This document shows, one piece after another, positions 1-8,053 of a DNA stretch of 64,000 nucleotides (within the stretch, counting starts at the first letter, position 1; every line of letters starts with the position of its first letter). The translations under genes were made by a program, and so were the position numbers. Source of the DNA: Halorussus ruber. GTDB lineage: Archaea; Halobacteriota; Halobacteria; Halobacteriales; Haladaptataceae. The stretch covers positions 1 to 64,000 of the forward strand of contig NZ_SBIT01000006.1 of NCBI RefSeq assembly GCF_004765785.1, given 5' to 3'. The notes under the pieces were generated by a model. It ran no database searches. It saw only the letters and a list, made by a program, of their open reading frames with translations, and was not told the origin of the DNA.

Positions 1-50
1 GGGTGGGCAGTCAGCAAAGCGCCCGCGAGTGGCTTGTACAGTTCACCCAT
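1..50 (-). CDS. Possible 5' end of a gene leaving the left edge
   Basis: On the minus strand an ATG at base 50 opens a frame that stays open to the window edge (it begins MGELYKPLAGALLTAHP). Only about 16 codons are visible, so no family can be named. The AT-rich TTATAATA lies directly before the ATG, too close to be a normal TATA box. A competing minus-strand frame ends across the same bases, so this call is weak. Bases 51-306, between this ATG and the next gene, hold an AT-rich stretch (about 135-175) and nothing else recognisable. Confidence 0.25.
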   Translation of the reverse strand, partial: MGELYKPLAGALLTAH

Positions 51-306
51 TATTATAACGCACAACGACCGCATCAAGCACTCGATGGACGCACCCCGAT
101 TCAGGAGGTGCGTAACTAGACAGTGCCTCTAGAGAAATATAGTAGTGTTGCAGAGAAGTGATATGATATATCGAACGCGCTCTGTCCACCTCGTCCGAAC
201 ACCGTCGGACGTCAGACTCGCGCCCCTGACGATTCCGGACGCAACCTCGACTATCCAAAACCGCCTCCACCCCGGACGCTAACTTGTCGGAGGCCGAAGA
301 CGAGGT

Positions 307-1029
307 ATGCGCGCCGTTTCGTTCGCGTTGGAATACCAGGCCGGGGCCGACGCGGTGGCCGAGGTCTTCCGCGAGCATCCGGACCTCTACGGTCACTCGC
401 TAGCGTGTACTGTCACCTCCGACTACTGCTGGCGGGTGGACCGGCTCACCGGTCCCGCCGAGGCGCTGGAGGAGGCCGAACTCGCGTTCGCCGAGGCGGG
501 CCACGCGGCCGACTGTTTCGGGGCCGCGGAGTGCGCGACGGAGTTCCGGAGCGAGGTCCTACACCGGGACCCCTCGACGCGCATCCTGTTCACGAGTTGG
601 CAGCGAACCGGCGAGTGCGCGTCGATACCCCACCTCGCGCTGGAGTACGTCGGGCCGGGCGTCCTGTTCGCCACCGAGCGCCGCGGCCCGCGCTACGAGT
701 GGCACGTCCTCCTGCCGAGCGACGCCAACTTGGGCGCGTTCTCCGACGCGATTCAGGCCGAGGCGGGCGAGGGTATCTGGTTCGACCTCCAGCAGGTCAC
801 CGACGAGTCGGCGTGGCTCTCGGCCTACAGCGGTCGGCCCGCGCTCCCCTACACTCACTACGAGGCGATGGCCGCCGCGGTTGAGCGCGGCTACTACGAG
901 ACGCCCCGCGAGATTACCGTCGAGGACCTGGCCGAGGAGTTGGACGTGCCGCGCTCGACGCTGTCGTACCGACTGCGCCGGGCGGAGGCGGAACTGGTGA
1001 GGAGTTTCGTCGGCGAACCGGGAGAGTAG
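307..1029 (+). CDS. Bat-type HTH transcriptional regulator
   Basis: A 240-residue cytoplasmic regulator of the haloarchaeal bacterioopsin-activator (Bat/HTH_10) type. Residues about 1-150 form the alpha/beta sensor-like region usual before this domain. Residues about 165-235 form the HTH_10 domain, recognisable from the run AMAAAVERGYYETPREIT, then DLAEELDVPRSTLSYRLRRAE, where the recognition helix lies. The effector and targets cannot be read from sequence. The gene stands alone, followed by a dispersed repeat and the divergent-function GST gene. The ATG at 307 fits the family's usual N-terminus (a basic/hydrophobic first strand). The same HTH type ends the giant sensor-regulator at 45.8 kb. 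Confidence 0.88.
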   Translation: MRAVSFALEYQAGADAVAEVFREHPDLYGHSLACTVTSDYCWRVDRLTGPAEALEEAELAFAEAGHAADCFGAAECATEFRSEVLHRDPSTRILFTSWQRTGECASIPHLALEYVGPGVLFATERRGPRYEWHVLLPSDANLGAFSDAIQAEAGEGIWFDLQQVTDESAWLSAYSGRPALPYTHYEAMAAAVERGYYETPREITVEDLAEELDVPRSTLSYRLRRAEAELVRSFVGEPGE

Positions 1030-1107
1030 GGGAGTCGGTCGTCTGAGTTCGGGAAATCGGGAGAAGAGGGTCGCCCGTGACCGTCGGCGAAGGAGACGGA
1101 GATAGAA

Positions 1108-1310
1108 GAGAGCTAGCTATTCCCGACTCATATGAGTTGACCGCCCCGCACCGCGACCGCGGGCCACACCCTCCCCAACCGATTGCGTTGCTCGGCCTCC
1201 GCTTCGCTCCGGCCTGCGCTACTCATCCCTCGCACGCCGATGGCAGACCACGAGGGTCTGCCAGCGCGCGCCGGACACAACTGTTCGAAATTTGCTGAAA
1301 TCTATTTCAG
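1108..1310 (-). repeat. Dispersed GCTAGCTA repeat, copy 1 (reverse orientation)
   Basis: Read on the minus strand this copy shows the family's order: an AT-rich flank (about 1286-1310), a GC-rich hairpin (TGGCAGACC at 1241-1249 pairing with GGTCTGCCA at 1255-1263), a block like the one at 9.03 kb containing GAGGGATGAGTAGC, the motif GGTTGGGGAGG (about 1170-1180) and the end AATAGCTAGCT at 1110-1120. Small ORFs crossing it have no coding character. Together with 1030-1107, where nothing is seen, it fills the gap between the regulator and the GST gene. Confidence 0.75.
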
Positions 1311-1367
1311 GTCCGGACTGCCGCGAGCAACGTCCCTTTTGGGCTTCGAGACCCATCCTAGACCGTC

Positions 1368-2369
1368 ATGAACATGCTCGTGGACGGCGAGTGGCGGACC
1401 GACGCCTACGAATCCACCGACGAGGAGGGCAACTTCGACCGGCAGGAGACGACGTTCAGAGATTGGGTCGAGGACGACCCCGACGCCGAGTTCCCGGCCG
1501 AGGCCGGTCGCTATCACCTCTACGTCTCTCACGCCTGTCCGTGGGCACACCGGACGCTGCTCCTCCGGAGCCTGAAGGGTCTGGAGGACGCGATTTCCGT
1601 CTCGGTCGTGGACCCGTACCGCGAAAACGACGGCTGGGAGTTCAGCCCGGAGACGGAGGGATGCACCGAGGACCGCGTCAACGGCTTCGACTACCTCCGC
1701 GAGACCTACGTCGCCGCCGACCCCGAGTACACCGGCCGAGTCACCGTCCCCGTGCTGTGGGACACCGAGCGCGAGACCATCGTGAACAACGAGTCCGAGG
1801 AGATTATGCGGATGTTCGACACGGCCTTCCAAGACGTGGCGGGGAGGGACCTGACTCTCTACCCCGAGGGCTACCGCGACGACGTGGACCGAATCATCGA
1901 CGACATCTACGACCCCATCAACAACGGGGTCTACCGCGCCGGATTCGCCGGGAATCAGGCGGCCTACGAGCAGGCCGTCACCGAACTGTTCGACGCGCTC
2001 GACCGCTACGACGAACTCCTCGCCGACCGGCGGTACCTCTGCGGCGACCGACTCACCGAGGCCGACGTGGCGATGTTCACCACGCTGGTCCGGTTCGACC
2101 CGGTCTATCACACTCACTTCAAGTGCAATGTTCGGCAACTCTCGGACTACGAGAATTTGTGGCCCTATCTCCGGGACCTCTATCAGACACCCGGCGTCGC
2201 CGAGACGGTCCACCTCGACCACATCAAACACCACTATTTCCGGAGTCACACCAGCCTGAACCCCAAGCAAATCGTGCCGAAAGGGCCGAAACTCGACTTC
2301 GAGGAGCCGCACGATAGAGACCGTCTACCGGGCAAGCCGCCCGAGCGAGTCGAAGCCTCGGCCCGGTAG
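1368..2369 (+). CDS. Xi-class GST / glutathionyl-hydroquinone reductase-like protein
   Basis: A 333-residue cytoplasmic enzyme of the ECM4/YqjG (Xi-class) glutathione transferase family. The thioredoxin-fold N-half carries SHACPWAHR with the catalytic Cys57 in a CPWA motif, and VPVLWD and NNESEEIMR follow as in the family. The C-half is the all-helical GST domain, with EADVAMFTTLVRFDPVY. Family members reduce glutathionyl-hydroquinones by thiol exchange. Haloarchaea are known to use gamma-glutamylcysteine rather than glutathione, so the physiological thiol is probably different; that is inference. It precedes a thioredoxin-fold gene on the same strand (gap 108 bases), suggesting a redox neighbourhood. 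The ATG at 1368 is the first in the conserved frame. Confidence 0.92.
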   Translation: MNMLVDGEWRTDAYESTDEEGNFDRQETTFRDWVEDDPDAEFPAEAGRYHLYVSHACPWAHRTLLLRSLKGLEDAISVSVVDPYRENDGWEFSPETEGCTEDRVNGFDYLRETYVAADPEYTGRVTVPVLWDTERETIVNNESEEIMRMFDTAFQDVAGRDLTLYPEGYRDDVDRIIDDIYDPINNGVYRAGFAGNQAAYEQAVTELFDALDRYDELLADRRYLCGDRLTEADVAMFTTLVRFDPVYHTHFKCNVRQLSDYENLWPYLRDLYQTPGVAETVHLDHIKHHYFRSHTSLNPKQIVPKGPKLDFEEPHDRDRLPGKPPERVEASAR

Positions 2370-2477
2370 CTTCGTTTCTCCCCCAGCGATGGGTAAACTG
2401 ATAAGCGCGATACGGACCCCGAGGAGAGCGCGACGCTCTCCCGAATCTATTTTTCCGCGGACGGCGAATCTCCTCAC

Positions 2478-3035
2478 ATGGTCATGAAAGAGTCCACGGA
2501 GAAACTGGAGCGCGGAGAACCAGTACCGAACTTCGAGTTGGAGGGCACCGACGGCGAGACCCACACGCTCGCAGATTTCGCCGACTACGACGCCGTGCTG
2601 TTGGTGTTCACGTGCAACCACTGCCCTTACGCACAGGCCAAGTTCGACATCCTGAACGACATCGCGGCGGAGTACGACGACGCCGCGGTCGTCGGCGTCA
2701 ATCCCAACGACGCCGAGGAGTACCCCGACGACTCCTACGAGAAGATGGTCGAGTACGTCGAGGACGGCACGATTCGCTACGACGCCTACCTCCGCGACGA
2801 GACCCAAGAGGTCGCCGAGGCCTACGGCGCGGAGTGTACGCCCGACCCCTTCCTCCTCAGAAACGGTGGCGACACGTTCACCCTCGCCTACCACGGTCGC
2901 CTCGACGACGCGCTGAATCCCGACGACGAACCGACCGAAATCTACATCCGGGACGCCATCGACGCGGTGCTGGCGGGTGAGGACGTGGACTTGGAGTTCA
3001 TGCCCTCGCGGGGTTGCTCAATCAAGTGGAAGTAA
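2478..3035 (+). CDS. Thioredoxin-fold redox protein (AhpC/TSA-like)
   Basis: A 185-residue soluble protein with a thioredoxin-like fold. It opens with the redoxin signature PVPNFELEGTDGETHTLADF, and the redox centre is FTCNHCPYA, giving Cys46 and Cys49 in a CxxC arrangement. A cis-proline region follows near residue 123 (ECTPDPFLL). It ends GCSIKWK, as in the subfamily annotated thioredoxin family protein in many prokaryotes. A role as thiol-disulfide oxidoreductase or peroxiredoxin-like reductase is inferred; the substrate is unknown. ATG is possible at 2478 or two codons later. It converges on the antiporter gene with a 17-base gap. Confidence 0.9.
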   Translation: MVMKESTEKLERGEPVPNFELEGTDGETHTLADFADYDAVLLVFTCNHCPYAQAKFDILNDIAAEYDDAAVVGVNPNDAEEYPDDSYEKMVEYVEDGTIRYDAYLRDETQEVAEAYGAECTPDPFLLRNGGDTFTLAYHGRLDDALNPDDEPTEIYIRDAIDAVLAGEDVDLEFMPSRGCSIKWK

Positions 3036-3052
3036 GCCGTCTATTTGCTGTC

Positions 3053-4240
3053 CTACTTCCCGCCGACGAACGCCGTCGCCTCGTCGGCGTACCGCATCGC
3101 CACCGTGCCGAGGACGCTCATCACGAGGACGTAGCCCACCGTGAAGGTAGCGAGTTCGTCGGTGCGTGCCATGGACGCGCCAGCGGTCGTCGCCAGCGAG
3201 GCCACGACCAGCGAGAACTCTCCTCGCGGGACCAGTCCGACGCCGACCCGGAGCGACCGGCGTCTGCTCAGGCCGTAGAACAGGCCCCCGGCGACGCCGC
3301 TGGCGACTTTCGAGACCGCGGTCGCCACCACGGCGACAGCGAGGAGGACCGACACGTCGAGGAAGGCGGTCACGTCGGTCGTGAGTCCGATGGAGAAGAA
3401 AAAAATCGCGGCGAAGAGGTCGCGGGTCGGGCCGACCACGGCCTCCAGTCGGTGTTCGTGGTCGGTCTGGCCGAAGGCGATGCCGACGAAGAAGGCCGCG
3501 ACCGCCTCGCTGACGCCGAGGACGAGCGCCTCGCCAGCGACCAGCGTGGTGGTGCCGACCGCGAACAGCAGGAAGAGTTCGTCGGCGTCCACCGAGAGCA
3601 TGCGCTCGACGTAGGGCGTGCCGTAGGCCGCGACGGCCGCCAGCGCCAGCAGGAAGGCGGCCGCGGTCCCGACCGACGAGAGGACGGCCATCGCGCCGCC
3701 ACCGCCGAGTGCGACCGCGGTCAGAATCGAGAGGATGACCGCGATGAGCAGGTCCTCGAAGACCAGCGTCCCCAAAATTACGTCGCTCTCGGGGTCGGCG
3801 ACCCACCCGCGCTCGACCAAGGCTTTCGTGACGACCGCGCTGGAGGAGATGTAGACGATGCTGGCGAGGAAAAGGCCGGTCAGCCACGGGAAGCCGAACA
3901 GCGCGGCCACCCCCAGTCCGACGCCGAAGTTGACCACGAAGTCGGTCGCGCCGACGCCGAGGAGTCGCGTCGGTCGGGCCAGCAGTCGCTCGGGGCTGAA
4001 CTCCAGCCCGAGGAAAAAGAGGAGAAAGATGACGCCGAGTTCGGCACCCACGCCGAGGATTTGGGACTGCGAGACCAGCGTCAGGTCCACCGGGCCGACC
4101 GACCGGGGCGCGTTCGGGCCGACGACGACCCCGGCGAGGATGTACGCCGGGATGACCGACTGGTCCACGCGGGCCGCCAGCGCCCCGGCGAGTCCGAGCG
4201 CGAGAAACGCGACGCCGAGTTCGACCAGGATTTCCGCCAT
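3053..4240 (-). CDS. CPA2 cation:proton antiporter, membrane subunit (KhtU/KefB-like)
   Basis: A 395-residue integral membrane protein of the monovalent cation:proton antiporter-2 (CPA2) family, with about 12 hydrophobic segments spread over its length. It contains VFEDLLIAVIL and a downstream region like the Na+/H+ exchanger core (GLVPRGEFSLV). Family members exchange K+ or Na+ for protons. The ATG at 4240 overlaps the stop of the regulatory-subunit gene in a TGATG arrangement, so the two are translationally coupled and likely form one complex. A longer open frame to 4756 runs across the neighbour and is not coding. K+ efflux is inferred from the KhtT-like partner. Confidence 0.92.
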   Translation of the reverse strand: MAEILVELGVAFLALGLAGALAARVDQSVIPAYILAGVVVGPNAPRSVGPVDLTLVSQSQILGVGAELGVIFLLFFLGLEFSPERLLARPTRLLGVGATDFVVNFGVGLGVAALFGFPWLTGLFLASIVYISSSAVVTKALVERGWVADPESDVILGTLVFEDLLIAVILSILTAVALGGGGAMAVLSSVGTAAAFLLALAAVAAYGTPYVERMLSVDADELFLLFAVGTTTLVAGEALVLGVSEAVAAFFVGIAFGQTDHEHRLEAVVGPTRDLFAAIFFFSIGLTTDVTAFLDVSVLLAVAVVATAVSKVASGVAGGLFYGLSRRRSLRVGVGLVPRGEFSLVVASLATTAGASMARTDELATFTVGYVLVMSVLGTVAMRYADEATAFVGGK

Positions 4241-4719
4241 CAGTCGGCGACGAGGTCCGCGAGCGTCTGGTGCTCGGCGCGGGTACCGAGCGCCACGACC
4301 ACGTCGCCAGCTTCGAACTCGAAGTCGGGGTTGGGGTTGGCGACAGTCTCGCCGTCGCGCTGGACGGCAAGTATCGAGGTGCCGGTCTGCTGGCGGATGC
4401 CGCAGTCGCTCAGCGACTGGCCGACCAGCGAGGAGTCCGGGGGAAGGTCGTGCCACTGGATGATTTCGTCGCCGAGCGGGACCTGAATCCGGTCCAAATC
4501 GACCGGCTGGAAGTACGCCCCCTCCAGCAGGGTGCCGAACTCGCGGGCCTGCCGGTCGGAGAGTTCGAAGAGCTTCTCGCTGTCGGCCTCGGCGGACCGA
4601 CGCCGGAACACCTCGCGCTTGCCGTCGTGGTGGATGAGAACCACGAGACGGTCGTCGCCGTCGAGTTCGTACTCGAACTTCCGCCCGACACCCGGCACGT
4701 CCGTCTCGTAGACCGTCAT
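4240..4719 (-). CDS. Antiporter regulatory subunit with TrkA-C domain (KhtT-like)
   Basis: A 159-residue cytoplasmic protein. Residues about 1-70 form the small N-terminal domain of KhtT-like subunits. Residues about 75-157 form a TrkA-C (RCK_C) domain, with LPPDSSLVGQSLSDCGIRQ, then GTSILAVQRDGE and a final FEAGDVVVALGT. In characterised homologues this subunit gates the CPA2 antiporter in response to nucleotide or pH. It is the first gene of the pair and overlaps the antiporter start. Upstream, 4740-4870 is AT-rich and holds plausible promoter elements (AAATAAACC on the minus strand near 4760). Confidence 0.9.
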   Translation of the reverse strand: MTVYETDVPGVGRKFEYELDGDDRLVVLIHHDGKREVFRRRSAEADSEKLFELSDRQAREFGTLLEGAYFQPVDLDRIQVPLGDEIIQWHDLPPDSSLVGQSLSDCGIRQQTGTSILAVQRDGETVANPNPDFEFEAGDVVVALGTRAEHQTLADLVAD

Positions 4720-4836
4720 GGTCCGCGATACGGGAGAGACGACAAGAAAAAAGCACCGGTTTATTTCATCTTTACTTCTAATGTAAAATTAGATGCGCGA
4801 GGTCATAGGTGTTTTGATTGGAAAATATAATCATTC

Positions 4837-5060
4837 ACTAAAGCAAACTATATACAGTCTTAAGAATTTAAAATGATTCTTGGAGGCGACAGCGGTCCGC
4901 AAGAGAGCCGAAATTGGTCGTCGAGCGCCCGGCCGAGGAGTCCACGCGCGGACGCTGGGCCAGTCAGACCACCGGCGAACGCTGGGCCGACCAGACCACC
5001 GGGCGGGATGAAGGGGCCGGGCGCTTCAGAGGCGTTTACTGCCACGACCGAACTCACCGA
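4837..5060 (+). repeat. Dispersed GGGATGAAGGGGC element, copy 1
   Basis: Begins with an AT-rich flank (CACTAAAGCAAACTA at 4837-4851), then about two degenerate tandem units built on GAACGCTGGGCC and GACCAGACCACCGG (about 4950-5003), then the core GGGATGAAGGGGCCGGGCGC followed by TTCAGAGGCGTTTAC. The same order recurs at 17.8 kb (reverse), 28.6 kb and 52.1 kb. A 65-codon ORF crosses it but is proline/serine-rich and unlike the acidic proteins around it, so it was not called as a gene. Confidence 0.65.
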
Positions 5061-5179
5061 AGACCGTTGAGTGAGTCATGACGGGTGAGCGAGAACGTCC
5101 GAAGGCGAAAACACCCGACGAAAGCACTCACATCGACCAAACACTTTACCCCCCGAACCGTCGAACACCAGACTCCAAC

Positions 5180-6511
5180 GTGCCCGAACTCGAAGCTCCG
5201 CTCGAAATCGGCGGCGTCGAGCTATCGAACCGGCTCTACCGCGCGCCGCTGCTGGAGTGCGCCGGAGAGGGACCCGATGCCGCGGACGCTCTCATCGACG
5301 AACTCGAACCCGCCGCAGAAGCAGGCGCGGGGCTGATTTGCCAAGGCGCGGCCCCGATACGCGAGGAGGGCGGCCGGGTCGCGCCAGCGATGACCCCCGT
5401 GTCGGACCCCGAGTTCACCGCGAGCCTGTCGTCGGTCCCCGAGGCCATCAACAGCCACGGCGGGCGCATCTTCGCGCAACTCGACACCGGCGGCCTCCGG
5501 AGCATGGAGACGTGGCACGCCGAATATCGCCGTGCGAACCCGAATCTACGCCAACTCGCCGTCTCGCGGCCGCCGTGGCCGCTCCGCGCCGCCGACCGCC
5601 TCGGCTTTCTGGACTTCGACGCGCACGTCCTCTCGACCGAGGAGGTCTACGACCTCGCGGCGGATTTCGGTCGCGGCGCGGCCAACGCCGCCGACGCGGG
5701 CTACGACGGCATCCACCTCGCGGGGGCGAACATGGGCCTCCTCCAGCAGTTCCTCTCGCCGTTCTACAACCGCCGGGACGACGAGTTCGACGACGGCGTG
5801 CGCTTCTTCGAGGTGGTCTACGACGAGATTCGAGACCGGGCGGGCGACCTGCCGATTATCGCCAAAGTGCCCGCCGAGACCGAGGCCCCGCCGGGCGTCC
5901 GGCCGACGCTCTCGGCCGACGACGCGGTGGAAATCTCGACCCGCCTCGACCGCATCGGCTACGACGCGCTGGTCCCCGTCCGGGTCTCGACGTTCTGGGA
6001 CATGAGCATCGTCCGCGGGCGGTTCCCCGACCGAGCGTGGCGCGACCCGAACTTCCGCGAGGGCTACGTCTCGGCGTTCGGAAGCCGGTGGAAGGCCGCG
6101 CTGGTCGCCCTTGCGAACCGAATCGAGGCGTTCGAGTACGACTTCGAACCCGCGTGGAACGCCGACCTCGCGCGCCGAGTCCGAGAGCGCGTCTCGGTGC
6201 CGGTCCTGCTGGAGGGCGGGATTCGCTCTCGTGAGCAGATGGACCGCCTCCTCGGGGCCGATGGTTCTCCACCGGCCTGCGACGCGATTGGGATGGCTCG
6301 GCCCTTCTACGCCGAGCCGAGGCTGCCCGCCCGACTGCTCGACGCCGACAGTTCCGGAGATTCCGGCGGAGTCGAGGCCGTCTGCGAGAACTGCAACAAC
6401 TGCACCGTCCCGCAGGTGACCGGCGCGAACGGGGTCTGTCGGACCCCCGAGGTCATGGCCGAGCGCGGGGAGCTGATTCGGGAGGGAGCCTACGACCGGG
6501 AGCGAGAGTGA
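5180..6511 (+). CDS. Old yellow enzyme family NADH:flavin oxidoreductase
   Basis: An FMN TIM-barrel oxidoreductase (443 residues from this start). The barrel includes LEIGGVELSNRLYRAPL at the N-terminus, GYDGIHLAGANMGLLQQFLSP in the middle and LLEGGIRSREQMDRLL before the phosphate-binding end. The C-terminus has CENCNNC and a later Cys (NGVCR), matching the 4Fe-4S ligands of the 2,4-dienoyl-CoA reductase branch, though the usual FAD/NAD(P) domain is absent. The GTG at 5180 was preferred over the upstream ATG at 5078: the conserved barrel begins there, and a TATA-like ACACTTTACC lies about 30 bases before it, as for a leaderless mRNA. The substrate is unknown. Confidence 0.88.
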   Translation: MPELEAPLEIGGVELSNRLYRAPLLECAGEGPDAADALIDELEPAAEAGAGLICQGAAPIREEGGRVAPAMTPVSDPEFTASLSSVPEAINSHGGRIFAQLDTGGLRSMETWHAEYRRANPNLRQLAVSRPPWPLRAADRLGFLDFDAHVLSTEEVYDLAADFGRGAANAADAGYDGIHLAGANMGLLQQFLSPFYNRRDDEFDDGVRFFEVVYDEIRDRAGDLPIIAKVPAETEAPPGVRPTLSADDAVEISTRLDRIGYDALVPVRVSTFWDMSIVRGRFPDRAWRDPNFREGYVSAFGSRWKAALVALANRIEAFEYDFEPAWNADLARRVRERVSVPVLLEGGIRSREQMDRLLGADGSPPACDAIGMARPFYAEPRLPARLLDADSSGDSGGVEAVCENCNNCTVPQVTGANGVCRTPEVMAERGELIREGAYDRERE

Positions 6512-6522
6512 CGGACGAAGGG

Positions 6523-6529
6523 TTACAAC
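6523..6529 (+). promoter_or_regulatory. TATA-like element for the CDGSH gene
   Basis: GGTTACAACG sits about 27 bases before the ATG at 6552, the spacing expected of an archaeal TATA box serving a leaderless transcript. Confidence 0.5.
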
Positions 6530-6551
6530 GCCCCGTCCCCTACCGCGAGGC

Positions 6552-6803
6552 ATGGCCCGCGAAGTCACCCACGACGCGACCGGTCCCCTCAAACTGGACG
6601 AGAGCGACTTGGACGACGAGAAAGGCAACATCGCGGTCTGTCTCTGCGGTCTCTCGGAGAACTACCCCTTCTGCGACGGCTCGCACCAAGCCACCGAGGA
6701 CGAGGAGTCCGGAGTGCGCTACAAGTACGAGGACGACGACCCGGAGGGCGAGCGCCGCGAAATCGAGGACATCGTCTTTGCGGACGAGAGCGAGAAAAGT
6801 TAA
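6552..6803 (+). CDS. CDGSH iron-sulfur domain protein
   Basis: An 83-residue protein carrying the complete CDGSH 2Fe-2S motif: Cys30, Cys32, Cys41 and His45 in CLCG...YPFCDGSH. This is the three-Cys one-His ligand set known for mitoNEET-like and microbial CDGSH proteins, which act in electron transfer or cluster transfer. The flanks are acidic. The gene follows the flavoprotein gene by 40 bases but has its own TATA-like element, so the two may be related in function without being one operon. Its last codons overlap the convergent threonine synthase stop by 4 bases. Confidence 0.95.
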   Translation: MAREVTHDATGPLKLDESDLDDEKGNIAVCLCGLSENYPFCDGSHQATEDEESGVRYKYEDDDPEGERREIEDIVFADESEKS

Positions 6804-8053
6804 TCGGCGAGCGCCCGGAGGTGGTCGGGTAAGTCGGCGAGTTCGACCGCCTCGGGTTTCTCGCCGTCGGCGTCGAGTTCTCGGAAGCCGGTCCCGGTCA
6901 GCACCGCGACCACCTCGTCGTCCGGGTCGAGTTCGCCCGAGTCGGCGAGTCGGCGAATCCCGGCGAGCGTGGTCGCCGAGGCCGGTTCGACGCAGAAGCC
7001 CGCCTTCCGGGCCAAATCTGCCTTGGCGTCGAGAATCTCGTCGTCGGGCACCGAGAGGACCGCGCCGCCGGTCGCTCTGGCCGCGGTGAGCGCCCGGGTG
7101 CCGCTCGGCGGGTCGGCGTTGGCGATGGAGTAGGCGACGGTCGATTCGGACTGCTCGGTTTTGGTCACGTCCTCGGCCTCCTCGCGGTAAGCCTCGGCGA
7201 TGGGGTCGCAGGCCGCGGCCTGCACGAAGTAGAGCCGCGGGAGGTCGGCGTCGAGGAGGCCCGCCGCGCGGAGTTCTCGCAGGGCCTTCCACGTCGCGCT
7301 GGCGTGGCCCCCGCTGGAGACGGGCAGGACGATGGCGTCGGGTGCGGTCGGGGAGAAGGCCTCGCAGATTTCGAGCGCGGTGGTCTTCTGGCCCGCGACC
7401 CGGAGCGGCGTGTCGCTGTTGACGAACTCGACCGGCGAGTCCGCGGCGAGGGTCTCGTAATAGAGTCGGCCGTAGTCGCCCGAGACGCGCAGGACCTCGG
7501 GACTGTACTGCGCGATGGCCGCGAGGCGCTCGCCGGAGATATCCTCGGGGACGAGAACGAGCGCGTTTAGGCCGTCACCTTCCTCCTCGCGGTCGGAATC
7601 GCCGGTGTTTCCGGTGTTCACGTCGATTCCGGCCGCGTTGGCGGCGACGCTCATCGCCATGTTTCCGTGCGAGACGGTGCCGAGCCACCGCTTTCCGGCT
7701 CGGGCGGCCCACGCCGCGCCGACGGCGCTCCCGCGGTCCTTGAAGCTCCCCGTGGGGTTCTCGCTCTCGTCTTTGAGCCAGAGGCGACAGCCCGCGCTCT
7801 CGTCGAGGTTGGCGGCGCGGACGAGCGGGGTGGCTCCGGCGGCGGCAGCGACGCCGCCGGGCGGTTTCGTCCGGTCGGAAGACCCGACCGGGAGGAGGTC
7901 GGCGTAGCGCCAGACGCCAGTTCCCGAATCCGGCCACGAAAACCTGCTTGCGGACTCCTCGGTGTCGAACCAGAGCGGTTCCCCGCACTCGCATCGCTTG
8001 CGGTCGGGGAAGGTAGCGGTCGCGCCGCACCGGTAGCAGACGAGATTACTCAT
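6800..8053 (-). CDS. thrC: Threonine synthase
   Basis: A 417-residue PLP enzyme converting O-phosphohomoserine to threonine. An N-terminal zinc-ribbon-like stretch has Cys6, Cys9, Cys21 and Cys23 (CYRCG, CECG), common in archaeal threonine synthases. The PLP lysine is Lys105 in NPTGSFKDRG. SSGGHASATWKAL and the C-terminal LTGTGFRELD agree with the fold type II family. The ATG at 8053 overlaps the stop of the upstream aldolase gene in ATGA, so the pair is co-translated. Because a paralogous threonine-synthase-like role is possible in haloarchaea with several ThrC copies, the exact substrate is slightly uncertain. Confidence 0.9.
   Translation of the reverse strand: MSNLVCYRCGATATFPDRKRCECGEPLWFDTEESASRFSWPDSGTGVWRYADLLPVGSSDRTKPPGGVAAAAGATPLVRAANLDESAGCRLWLKDESENPTGSFKDRGSAVGAAWAARAGKRWLGTVSHGNMAMSVAANAAGIDVNTGNTGDSDREEEGDGLNALVLVPEDISGERLAAIAQYSPEVLRVSGDYGRLYYETLAADSPVEFVNSDTPLRVAGQKTTALEICEAFSPTAPDAIVLPVSSGGHASATWKALRELRAAGLLDADLPRLYFVQAAACDPIAEAYREEAEDVTKTEQSESTVAYSIANADPPSGTRALTAARATGGAVLSVPDDEILDAKADLARKAGFCVEPASATTLAGIRRLADSGELDPDDEVVAVLTGTGFRELDADGEKPEAVELADLPDHLRALAD

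Noticed and set aside
43-396. A 117-codon minus-strand ORF at the left edge
   Set aside because: It crosses AT-rich upstream sequence and the start of the Bat-type gene, and has no haloarchaeal acidic composition.
1077-1298. Small ORFs over repeat copy 1
   Set aside because: They follow the repeat and are not conserved as frames in the other copies.
3014-4486. A 490-codon plus-strand ORF across the antiporter genes
   Set aside because: Opposite to a membrane protein with family signatures; the translation is polar and arginine/glutamate-rich without any domain.
4873-5070. A 65-codon ORF within the dispersed element
   Set aside because: Proline/serine-rich, not acidic, and explained by the repeat; only the short GG.KGPGAS segment recurs.
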